64,000 nucleotides of DNA from NCBI RefSeq assembly GCF_030656115.1, contig NZ_JAUSOO010000122.1:1-64000 (forward strand), written 5' to 3'. The position numbers and the translations under genes are program-made. The stretch's first letter is position 1. Each line of letters opens with the position of its first letter. This document shows, in pieces, positions 24,546 to 32,235 of this stretch. The notes below the pieces were generated by a model. It searched no databases. It had not been told where the DNA came from and saw only the letters and a list, made by a program, of their open reading frames with translations. This stretch comes from Hydrogenophaga sp. Its GTDB lineage: Bacteria > Pseudomonadota > Gammaproteobacteria > Burkholderiales > Burkholderiaceae_C.

Positions 24546-25414
24546 ATTTTGAACAGTTTGTCCTTTCCTATGAACCGCAGATCCGCATGGGCTTCTTTGT
24601 CGGGGTGTTCGCGCTGGTGGCCCTGTGGGAGCTGGCCGCGCCGCGCCGGGTCTTGAAGCTCTCGCGCCAGCAGCGCTGGACCGCCAACCTCGGCATCGTG
24701 CTGCTCAACACGGTGATCGTGCGGGTGGCCTTTCCCGCGGCCGCGGTGGGCATGGCGGCCCTGAGCGTCGACAAGGGCTGGGGGCTGCTGAACCACTTCG
24801 ATGTGCCGTTCTGGCTCGCCGTGCCGCTGGCCGTGGTGGCGATGGACTTCGTGATCTGGCTGCAGCATGTGATGGTGCACGCCGTGCCCGCGCTCTGGCG
24901 GCTGCACCGGGTGCACCACGCCGACCTCGACTACGACCTGACCACCGGCGCACGCTTCCACCCGCTGGAGATCGTGCTGTCCATGGGCATCAAGTTCGCC
25001 ACCATCGTGCTGCTGGGCGCGCCGGTGCTGGCGGTGGTGGTCTTTGAGGTGCTGCTCAGCGCCTGCGCCATGTTCAACCACGGCAACATCCGCCTGCCGG
25101 CCGCGCTGGACCGCGCCTTGCGCTGGTTCCTCGTCACGCCCGACATGCACCGCGTGCACCACTCGGTGGAAGACGACGAGAGCAACTCCAACTTCGGTTT
25201 CAACCTCACCTGGTGGGACCGTCTGTTTGGCACCTACCGCGAGCAGTCGCGCGCCGGCCAGCTCGGCATGACCATCGGCATCCACGACCACACCGACCCG
25301 CACGAGGTGGCGCGCCTGCCCGGCATGTTGATGCTGCCGTTCAAGGGCAAAGTGACCGACTACGCCATCAACCGCCGCAACTGGACCCCGCCCGCTGCGG
25401 ACGCCAAGCTCTGA
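24542..25414 (+). CDS. Sterol desaturase / fatty acid hydroxylase family protein
   Basis: 290 residues with membrane segments at about 15-35, 55-75 and 80-105. Three histidine clusters are visible: HVMVH, then HRVHH, and HRVHH again near residue 203, with HGNIRLP and NFGFNLTWWDRLFGTY. These bind a di-iron centre in the fatty acid hydroxylase superfamily (PF04116). The enzyme should use O2 to hydroxylate or desaturate a lipid at the cytosolic face of the membrane. The lipid is unknown. Coupled by overlap to the small MFS-like ORF. Confidence 0.88.
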   Translation: MNFEQFVLSYEPQIRMGFFVGVFALVALWELAAPRRVLKLSRQQRWTANLGIVLLNTVIVRVAFPAAAVGMAALSVDKGWGLLNHFDVPFWLAVPLAVVAMDFVIWLQHVMVHAVPALWRLHRVHHADLDYDLTTGARFHPLEIVLSMGIKFATIVLLGAPVLAVVVFEVLLSACAMFNHGNIRLPAALDRALRWFLVTPDMHRVHHSVEDDESNSNFGFNLTWWDRLFGTYREQSRAGQLGMTIGIHDHTDPHEVARLPGMLMLPFKGKVTDYAINRRNWTPPAADAKL

Positions 25415-25443
25415 ACCCGCCCCGATGGACCCGCAACACACCG

Positions 25444-26187
25444 ATGAACATGCCCATTTCGCCCCGACGCCCCATCTTGTCCCTCGCCGGTCTGTTGCTC
25501 TCACTGGCGGCCATTGCTGCCGTGCTGCTGGCCGGCGTTGGCTACCGGCAGGGCTGGTGGCATTTTCTGCAAGGCCTGCAGATCGCCGAGTGGGCGGTGT
25601 ACGCGGCGGGGCTGGGCCTGGTGCTGTCGCTGGCGGCTGCGATCACCGCGCGCCCGGGTCGGCAACCGCGCCGGCACGGTTTCGTGACCGGTCTGCTGGG
25701 TGTGTTGCTGGCGCTGCCGGTGCTGGGCATGGCGCTGCAGTGGGAAGTGGCGACGCGGACCACGCCGCCGATCAACGACATCAGCACCGACACCGAGGAC
25801 CCACCGGTGTTCTGGGACATGCCCAACCCCACGGAATACCCCGGCGAGGCATTCGCCACCTTGCAGCGCACGGGCTACCCGGACCTCGCGCCGCTGCGGG
25901 TCAAGCAGGCCCCCGACGCGGTGTACGCCCAGGCGCTGGCGCTGGTGAATCAGCGGGGCTGGGCCGTCGTGGCCAGCGACGCGGCGGAAGGCCGCATCGA
26001 GGCGGTGGCGACCAGCCGTTTGTTCGGTTTTGCCGACGAGGTGGCGGTGCGCATCTCTCCCGCTGACGGGGGTGCGCGCGTGGACATGCGCTCGCGCTCG
26101 CGCCTGGGCAAGATCGACCGCGGCACCAACGCGAAACGCATCCGCGCCTACCTGGGCGATCTGAACCAGCGCTTGAGCCCACCCTGA
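25444..26187 (+). CDS. DUF1499-domain membrane protein
   Basis: 247 residues from ATG 25444. Two to three N-terminal membrane helices (about 10-100) precede a soluble domain. Near the end it reads RVDMRSRSRLGKIDRGTNAKRIRAY, which is characteristic of DUF1499 (PF07386). Function of the family is unknown. It follows the hydroxylase by 29 bp and may share its transcript. Confidence 0.82.
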   Translation: MNMPISPRRPILSLAGLLLSLAAIAAVLLAGVGYRQGWWHFLQGLQIAEWAVYAAGLGLVLSLAAAITARPGRQPRRHGFVTGLLGVLLALPVLGMALQWEVATRTTPPINDISTDTEDPPVFWDMPNPTEYPGEAFATLQRTGYPDLAPLRVKQAPDAVYAQALALVNQRGWAVVASDAAEGRIEAVATSRLFGFADEVAVRISPADGGARVDMRSRSRLGKIDRGTNAKRIRAYLGDLNQRLSPP

Positions 26188-26291
26188 CCGCGCACACCGG
26201 GATGGCGGAAAGCCCTATGCCCGCATGCCGTTCATTGCGCGAAAATATCAGCATTCACTTATTTTTAACGCCCATCCTTCTGAGACGCCCC

Positions 26292-26756
26292 ATGAAACTG
26301 CAACACCTCGCCCTCGCCGCCCTCACCGCCGCCAGCCTGCTGCTGGCGCCCGCCGCCCACGCCGACAACAAAGCCGTTGCCGTGGACGAGATGGAGGCTT
26401 ACCTGGAGTTCGTGGACTACGGCGGCGGCGTGATCTTTGCCGAGCAGATCCCGGCCGACGAGTGGAAAAAGATGATCGTCATTGACGCACGCGACGCCGG
26501 CCAGTTCGCCAAGGGCCACATCCCCGGCGCCATCAACATGGACTGGCGCCAGGTGCTCGCCAAGCGCAACACCATCCCCAAAGACAAGCCGGTGCTGATC
26601 TACTGCAACACCGGTTCCCTCTCGGCCCAGGCCGGTTTTGCCATGCGCGTGGCGGGCTGGGACAACCTGCGCATCCTGCAGGGCGGCATGGAAGAGTGGA
26701 AGGCCAAGGGCGGGTTCGACGCCGCCGCCAAGGCCACCGCGCCCGCCCAACACTGA
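26292..26756 (+). CDS. Secreted rhodanese-like protein
   Basis: 154 residues with a signal peptide (MKLQHLALAALTAASLLLAP, cut near HA-DNK). A single rhodanese domain follows. The active-site cysteine is Cys105 (YCNTGSLSAQ), with DARDAGQFAKGHIPGAIN as the conserved entry motif. It is periplasmic and may move sulfane sulfur or reduce oxyanions such as those of selenium or tellurium, but the acceptor is unknown. A hairpin just after the stop (26761-26780) is probably its terminator. Confidence 0.87.
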   Translation: MKLQHLALAALTAASLLLAPAAHADNKAVAVDEMEAYLEFVDYGGGVIFAEQIPADEWKKMIVIDARDAGQFAKGHIPGAINMDWRQVLAKRNTIPKDKPVLIYCNTGSLSAQAGFAMRVAGWDNLRILQGGMEEWKAKGGFDAAAKATAPAQH

Positions 26757-26760
26757 TCGC

Positions 26761-26780
26761 CGGGCGCCAACCCGCGCCCG
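26761..26780. terminator. Perfect GC hairpin between convergent genes
   Basis: CGGGCGC (26761-26767) and GCGCCCG (26774-26780) pair with a 6-nt loop, 5 bp after the rhodanese stop and 8 bp before the end of the convergent endonuclease gene. There is no T tract. Confidence 0.5.
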
Positions 26781-26787
26781 AGGGGTC

Positions 26788-27762
26788 TCAAAGCCCGACG
26801 CCCGGCAGGAGTTCAATCCCCGTGCGTTGGACGAGTTCCGGGTAGCTGATGGGCGGCCCCGCCTGCGCATCGTCCCGGTTGGCATGCCAGTGCGCCCAGG
26901 CCCTGTGCCCCGCCTCGTCGTACACCAGCTTGAACAGGTAGTCCGGCACCCGCACCCGGTTCTCGCCAACCGTCTTGCTGCCTTGCGCATACACCGGGCC
27001 GGTGATCACATACACATTGCCCTTGGCGCGCTCGGCAAATTGGCGCGTGTCCTGTTCCACCTTGGCCCATGCCCCGCCGTTGTGGCGCGCGGACTGCGGA
27101 ACGGTGTTGGCCAGCGAAAACGACTGCTCCATGGCGGTTGGGTTGGGCATGTCCGCCGCCGGCGCCATGTGTCCGCGCGAATAGCCCGAATTTCTGTAGT
27201 CGTCCAGCTCGGCGCGCTCGGCCCGGGGCAAACGGGCATCGGCAAAGAAGCGGTCGGTGCGTTTTTCGTTGGCATTGGCCACCGAGCGCCGGTTGAGCTT
27301 TTGCGCCACAAACACCGGGGTTTTGGTCTGTCCGCTGTGCAGAATCGCAAATGCCTCAAAACACAGCGGGCGCTGCAGCGGCTGAAAATGCAGCACAGGC
27401 GACATGCCCCCAGCAAAAAACTGGGGGCACGCGGCAAACGGCTCGGCCCCCTGCCGGGCAGCGGGGGGCGTCTTGGCCTGGACCACCGGGCGGTCTGCTG
27501 CGCCGGGGTTGAGCACCGCATCCAGTTTTTCTCTCAACACGTCCGAGGTCAGCACCGCCTGAACAAAACGCGCCAGCTCTTTGCCGGTGCCCGTGAGCGA
27601 ATCGGAGCACGAGCCCAAGGCCACCCCCACGCACAGGGTGACCACGGGCAGGGCCCAGCGCGAGAAGCTGAAAGCCGGTTTGGGGGTGTTCGCGGAACGG
27701 ACGCTGCGCTTGCGCTGAGTGGTTTTTTTGTGGGCAGGCACGGGTGCAATCGGGTGACTCAA
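26788..27762 (-). CDS. DNA/RNA non-specific endonuclease (NUC family), membrane-anchored
   Basis: 324 residues from a TTG start at 27762 (start uncertain; no good ribosome-binding site). A hydrophobic segment WALPVVTLCVGVALG near residue 35-50 is followed by SCSDS, so it is either a signal anchor or a lipoprotein. The C-terminal domain matches sugar-non-specific nucleases of the NucA/Serratia type: RNSGYSRGHMAPAADM contains the catalytic His, with NTVPQ and the Asn-containing stretch after it. The usual DRGH is SRGH here. It would act outside the cytosol on DNA or RNA as a nutrient or defence nuclease. Divergent from the NERD-helicase gene. Confidence 0.82.
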   Translation of the reverse strand: MSHPIAPVPAHKKTTQRKRSVRSANTPKPAFSFSRWALPVVTLCVGVALGSCSDSLTGTGKELARFVQAVLTSDVLREKLDAVLNPGAADRPVVQAKTPPAARQGAEPFAACPQFFAGGMSPVLHFQPLQRPLCFEAFAILHSGQTKTPVFVAQKLNRRSVANANEKRTDRFFADARLPRAERAELDDYRNSGYSRGHMAPAADMPNPTAMEQSFSLANTVPQSARHNGGAWAKVEQDTRQFAERAKGNVYVITGPVYAQGSKTVGENRVRVPDYLFKLVYDEAGHRAWAHWHANRDDAQAGPPISYPELVQRTGIELLPGVGL

Positions 27763-28002
27763 GGGGAGGCTTACAGGGAGGGCAGTCTATCTGGCTTGCA
27801 TCCAGCCCAACGCTTTGACGTTGCAGTGCTGCGCCGCCGCCGCACAGCAGACTGTTGTGTCAACCAGAACTGCGCACACATGTTGGGCACCCTGCCAGCG
27901 CGGTGTCGGTCGTGGTTGTGGTGGTTTTGGCTATATTCAAGCCCACACCGGCCACGGCCAGCGGAGCCCATTCGCCCTCACCAACCCCAGAAAGAAAGCC
28001 CC

Positions 28003-29646
28003 ATGGCGCGACTGATCCCGGACCTGCACACCCTGCGGCTCCTCAATGGCGGGCACTACCGCGAGCGGGACGTTCTCGTCCAGTTGGCAGACGGCCTGCC
28101 GCCGGACTGGGTTGTGCTCCACAGCGTGGACTGGTCCAGCATCCACCCCGACGATGGGACGCAGCACTTTGGAGAAATCGACATCGTGGTCATGGCGCCC
28201 TGGGGCCATCTGGTGATCATCGAAGTCAAGGCCGGCGTGCTCCAGCAAACACAGGCAGGGCTGGTCAAGCAGTACGGCGAAAAATCCAAATCGCTCGACT
28301 GGCAGGCCCGCGTCCAGCATGCCGCCATGCGCCACAACCTGATCCGGGAATCCCTTTCGGGGGTGCGCCTGGGCCAGCTCCTGGTGCTGCCAGACCAGCG
28401 CGTGCTGGCCGGAACCCTGGCGCACCCGCGCGAGCGCATTGTGGACAGCCGCGACATGCCCGAGCTGTGCCAGCGCGTCAAGGCGGCCATGCCCGCCGAC
28501 CTGGGCACCCGCCTGGACACCGAGAGCGTGCTGGCCTTCTTGCTCAACCGGTTTTCTGCGTCCATCGACGTGACCGCGCAAGCCACCCAGGCCGCCCTGG
28601 CAACCCGGCACCTGTCCAACGGCCTGGCCACCTGGGTGCCGCGCATCACCTCGCCCAGCAACACCTTTGTCATCGAAGCCACCGCCGGTTCGGGCAAAAC
28701 CCAGCTGGCCCTGACGCTGATCCAGCAAGCCCTGCAACGCCAGGAGCGGGTGGCCTACGTCTGTTTCAACCGACCGCTGGCCGACCATGTGGTGACCCTG
28801 GTCAGCCACAAGGTTGACGTGTGCACCGTTCACGAATGGGCGCTGCAACGCGCTCACAAAGCCGGCATGGAGCCAGACTTCAGCGAACCCGGTGTTTTTG
28901 ATGCGATCACCCGCACCTGGACCGCCCTCGCCGAAACACAAGACGCCAACCTGGACTTGCTGATCGTGGATGAGTCGCAAGACTTCGACGCCGAATGGAT
29001 CGCCGCCCTGACCCTGCGCATCAAAAGCGACGGGCGGCTGTACCTGATGGGCGACGCCGAACAGGTGCTGTACGGGCGCGATGCCTTCGAACTGCCGGAC
29101 GCCGTGCAGATTCACTGCGACGAAAACTTTCGCAGCCCCCGGCGCATTGTGGCCACCGTCAATGCCCTGCGCCTGACCGCCACGCCGGTGCAAGCCATGT
29201 CCGCTTTTGAGGGCGACATCCCCGAATTTGTGCGCTGTGGAGGTTCTGCAGACGGCACCGTGCAGGCCACCGAAAAAGTGCTCCATGCCCTGTGGGACGA
29301 GGGTTATGCGCCCGAGCAGGTGGTGGTGCTGAACTGGCACGGTGGCACCCAATCGCCGCTGTTGCAGCGCAACACCCTGGCCGGCCAACGGGTTTGTCGT
29401 TGGCTGGGCCGCTTTGATGCAGCCGCCAACCCGGTGTTCAGCGAAGGGCCGCTGCGCGCCGAAACCGTGCACCGCTTCAAAGGCCAATCGGCCCCGGTCA
29501 TTGTGCTGAGCGGGCTGGACTTCACAGAACTCACGCCAGCCCTGCGCCGGCGCCTGTTTGTGGCCATGACCCGCGCCCAGTACAAACTGGTGTGCGTGGC
29601 CAACCAGGATGCGATGGATGCATTGGGGCGGGTGTTGGCCGAGTGA
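28003..29646 (+). CDS. NERD nuclease-domain / UvrD-like SF1 helicase fusion
   Basis: 547 residues from ATG 28003, preceded by an AGAAAG site. Residues about 15-130 form a NERD domain (GEIDIVVMAPWG then LVIIEVKAG, the D...ExK of a restriction-like nuclease). An SF1 helicase follows, with P-loop ATAGSGKT at about 226-233, Walker B LLIVDESQDFD at about 320, and motif VI VAMTRAQ near 523. The helicase core is short, with motifs spaced as in UvrD/Rep-like ATPases. It could process DNA ends in repair or act in defence. No other component lies beside it except the divergent extracytosolic endonuclease, so a defence role is only a possibility. Confidence 0.85.
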   Translation: MARLIPDLHTLRLLNGGHYRERDVLVQLADGLPPDWVVLHSVDWSSIHPDDGTQHFGEIDIVVMAPWGHLVIIEVKAGVLQQTQAGLVKQYGEKSKSLDWQARVQHAAMRHNLIRESLSGVRLGQLLVLPDQRVLAGTLAHPRERIVDSRDMPELCQRVKAAMPADLGTRLDTESVLAFLLNRFSASIDVTAQATQAALATRHLSNGLATWVPRITSPSNTFVIEATAGSGKTQLALTLIQQALQRQERVAYVCFNRPLADHVVTLVSHKVDVCTVHEWALQRAHKAGMEPDFSEPGVFDAITRTWTALAETQDANLDLLIVDESQDFDAEWIAALTLRIKSDGRLYLMGDAEQVLYGRDAFELPDAVQIHCDENFRSPRRIVATVNALRLTATPVQAMSAFEGDIPEFVRCGGSADGTVQATEKVLHALWDEGYAPEQVVVLNWHGGTQSPLLQRNTLAGQRVCRWLGRFDAAANPVFSEGPLRAETVHRFKGQSAPVIVLSGLDFTELTPALRRRLFVAMTRAQYKLVCVANQDAMDALGRVLAE

Positions 29647-29974
29647 TCAGTCCTGGTGAGCCGGGCAGGGCGCTCGTGCCAGTTTCCCGCATGGATAAAC
29701 CGCCGTCCTGCAGCCCATGAATTTCAGCGCAACCGCCGTTTGATGGGGTTCCTCAACCGCCCCAAGTCCGACAGGTTCCCAGGCGTCACTGCGTGGCGCA
29801 GCGGTGCGGATTCAAGGGCCAAACGCAAAGCGGCTGAGAGGCTGCACCGGCCAGGCGCCGGCAGCTTGTGAATACGCCAGTGGCTTGCTGGCGGCGTGCC
29901 TGTGCAGATGCGGTGGTTTGGTGTAAAAGGTTTGTTCTTTTTAAACCCGGTCCAAGACAACCAAGGTCAACACA
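29647..29974. other. Intergenic region without a recognised gene
   Basis: 328 bp between the helicase and the membrane protein. The only structure seen is a small inverted repeat CGCCAG-TGGCTTG-CTGGCG (29875-29893). The last 60 bases are AT-richer than the rest and may hold the promoter of the next gene, but no convincing -35/-10 pair was found. Confidence 0.6.
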
Positions 29975-31867
29975 ATGGCGGTGAATGGATCAGACGAGCC
30001 GGTGTTGCGCATGCCGCAGACAGCGGCTTATGTGGGTGCGCTTTGGGGCGGTGTGCTGGCGCTCTGTGCCTTGGCGTGGGTGTTTCGCTCGCTGTCTTGC
30101 CTGGCCGTTGCCGTTGCCGTGGCGGTTGTGGCCTATCCGGTGTGGTGCCTGCTGGTGGAGCGTGCACAGTTGCGCCGCCAAGCCATTTTGCAAACCGTTG
30201 CCGAAGACCAGAGCGCCCTGGTGCGCTGGCTGTGGCGGGGCACGCTGCTTCAGGTGGGGCTGGTCTTTGTGGCCTTGCTGAATGCGGCGCTGCTGCTGGG
30301 CGTTTTGGCGCAGCTGAGCCCGTGGCACTGGGCTGTTTTGTGGGGGGATGCGCTGGTGTTGGGCCTGGTCTTCCATCGGGTCCGGCGGTCTTTGTCCCAG
30401 CAGATTCGAGCGCCTTACCAAGGCTTGGTGGCGCGCATGTGGCCTGTCATGGCGGGCAACGTTTTGCTGCTGATGGGGGCGTTTGTCGCTCTGGACTTTT
30501 ACGCGGAGCACTTGGCCACGCCGGGCCCGTGGGGGGAGGTTGTTCAAGGTGCGTTTGAGCAAGGCCGCACCGGCGTGGTGTGTTCCGTGGCAGGGGCCTG
30601 GCTGGGCGCCGTTCACGCGGTGGACCAACTGGCCTGGAGGGTGGCCATCAGCACGCTTCCGACCTTGCCCGGCATGCCGATGCGCCTGGTGGGATGGGTC
30701 CTTTTTCTGGCGTGGACGGGCGTTGGGGCGGTGCTCTTCAGCCGGTTTTTGCTGGGCGTCCTGGCCGGGGTCGACGCGCGGACAGTGAAGCCCCTCCGGA
30801 CCGCGCCTCCCACGGCGCCCATGGGCAGCATGTGGCGCAGTTTTGTGGCCACCATCGTGGCACTTGCCGTGCTCTCGCTGTTCGCCGCGTGGAAACTGGC
30901 GGCCTGGGAACCCTCCAGCGAACGCGGGGTATCCGGTGTGTCCGTGGCTGACGATCCTTGTGCCCGGGTCGCTGTCGACACGGCGGGCCTTCGGTCGGCG
31001 CTGACGGACCAGATACAGCAGGCCCGGCTTGGCGCACACCGCACGGCCGACCAGCACATAGATGCTTTGCTGGACACCGCTTTTGGCCGCGCCGAGCAGG
31101 GCGTGGATGCCTACCTGGGGTGGTATTTCAGTCTTTACGGCGATTACAGCCGCCTGGCGGCGGTCATGGTGGGCGATCTGGGCCAGGTGATGCAGGAGAA
31201 CCTTACCCGGCATGTGTTCGAGGACACGGGTTTTCAACACATCATGGCGTCGCAATCCCAGGTCATCCAGGCGGCGATGGCGCAGCAGATGCTCAGCGTG
31301 GCCCCGGACCTTGCGCAGGGGGTGCGCGCCACCGTGGCACAGGCGGGGTGTCCGGTTCCTTCGCTCAACCTCGATGCGCTTGCGGACCTGGGCCCCGACC
31401 GGATTCATGCGGCGGTGTCGACGGCTTCGGCGGTGACCGTGGGCACGGTCACCGCCAAGATGGTGGCTCAAAAAGCCGTGGCGGCAGCGGCAGGCAAGGC
31501 GGCGGCCAGCGGTTCGCTGAAGCTGGCGGCAAAGTTGGCCGCCAAAGCGGTGGCCAAGCCGGGTGCGGCCCTGGCCGCTGGCACGGCGGCCACGGCGGTG
31601 TGCGCCCCCACGGGGCCGGCGGCGCTGCTGTGCGGCATCGCCGCCGGGGTGGTCACGTGGATCACCGTTGACAAGGCGGCCATTGAGATAGAGGAGCATC
31701 TGAAGCGCGACGACATGCGGGCCGATTTGATGGCGGTGCTGAACGAGCAACGGGCCACCATGCGCACGGAGCTGCAGGTCATCTACCACGGGCTCGCCGA
31801 CGCGTACGCAGCCGAGATCGATGCGCGGGCGCAGCGGGTGTTTGTGCCGGCGAGGGATGGGGTGTGA
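29975..31867 (+). CDS. Large membrane protein of unknown function with periplasmic alpha-helical domain
   Basis: 630 residues that I do not recognise as a named family. The first 310 residues hold about seven hydrophobic segments (for example near 17-60, 85-130, 155-175, 225-255 and 285-310). The C-terminal 320 residues have long helical stretches, including YLGWYFSLYGDYSRL, then a low-complexity Ala/Gly/Lys region (about 490-535), and a hydrophobic run with CAPTGPAALLCGIAAGVVT near 545-565, before an acidic IEIEEHL helix. The Ala/Gly-rich run could insert into a membrane or form a glycine zipper. Similar CAPTGP-containing hypothetical proteins occur in other Proteobacteria. It stands alone ahead of the CHASE kinase. 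Confidence 0.6.
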   Translation: MAVNGSDEPVLRMPQTAAYVGALWGGVLALCALAWVFRSLSCLAVAVAVAVVAYPVWCLLVERAQLRRQAILQTVAEDQSALVRWLWRGTLLQVGLVFVALLNAALLLGVLAQLSPWHWAVLWGDALVLGLVFHRVRRSLSQQIRAPYQGLVARMWPVMAGNVLLLMGAFVALDFYAEHLATPGPWGEVVQGAFEQGRTGVVCSVAGAWLGAVHAVDQLAWRVAISTLPTLPGMPMRLVGWVLFLAWTGVGAVLFSRFLLGVLAGVDARTVKPLRTAPPTAPMGSMWRSFVATIVALAVLSLFAAWKLAAWEPSSERGVSGVSVADDPCARVAVDTAGLRSALTDQIQQARLGAHRTADQHIDALLDTAFGRAEQGVDAYLGWYFSLYGDYSRLAAVMVGDLGQVMQENLTRHVFEDTGFQHIMASQSQVIQAAMAQQMLSVAPDLAQGVRATVAQAGCPVPSLNLDALADLGPDRIHAAVSTASAVTVGTVTAKMVAQKAVAAAAGKAAASGSLKLAAKLAAKAVAKPGAALAAGTAATAVCAPTGPAALLCGIAAGVVTWITVDKAAIEIEEHLKRDDMRADLMAVLNEQRATMRTELQVIYHGLADAYAAEIDARAQRVFVPARDGV

Positions 31868-32235
31868 GAACCACCCCTCTCAAGGGGCTGCCTGCACAGC
31901 TGCCAATAACCTTCGGAGCAGACGGCTGGGCGCAGACGCTCACGCCCGCACGCTCCCGCGAATGGGGGGGAGCAAGGCCACCAGCGTGCGGTTTTTGGCG
32001 GATGAACCCAAGGTGTTTGCTGGTTTTGACTGCATAATTTTTGCCACCCCAAAGAACGACAAGCCACTGTTTTTGAGATCGGATCATTTTCGTGAAAACC
32101 ACCCAGATCTTGAAACAGCGCGATCCGAACGCGTGCGTCAGCGTGCTCGGCTGCACCCCAAGCTGTGTGGCTGCCTTGTTTGTTCGGCTGGGTGCACCCC
32201 GGCGCACCTGGCCCATTCCATGGCTGGACTGACGC
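31868..32235. other. Intergenic region without a recognised gene
   Basis: 368 bp between the membrane protein and the hybrid kinase gene. A short hairpin CCCCT-CTCA-AGGGG (31874-31887) just after the stop could be a weak terminator. The middle part is AT-rich for this window (about 32010-32100), suggesting a promoter, but boxes with proper spacing were not found. An ORF reading through it has no recognisable protein character. Confidence 0.5.
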
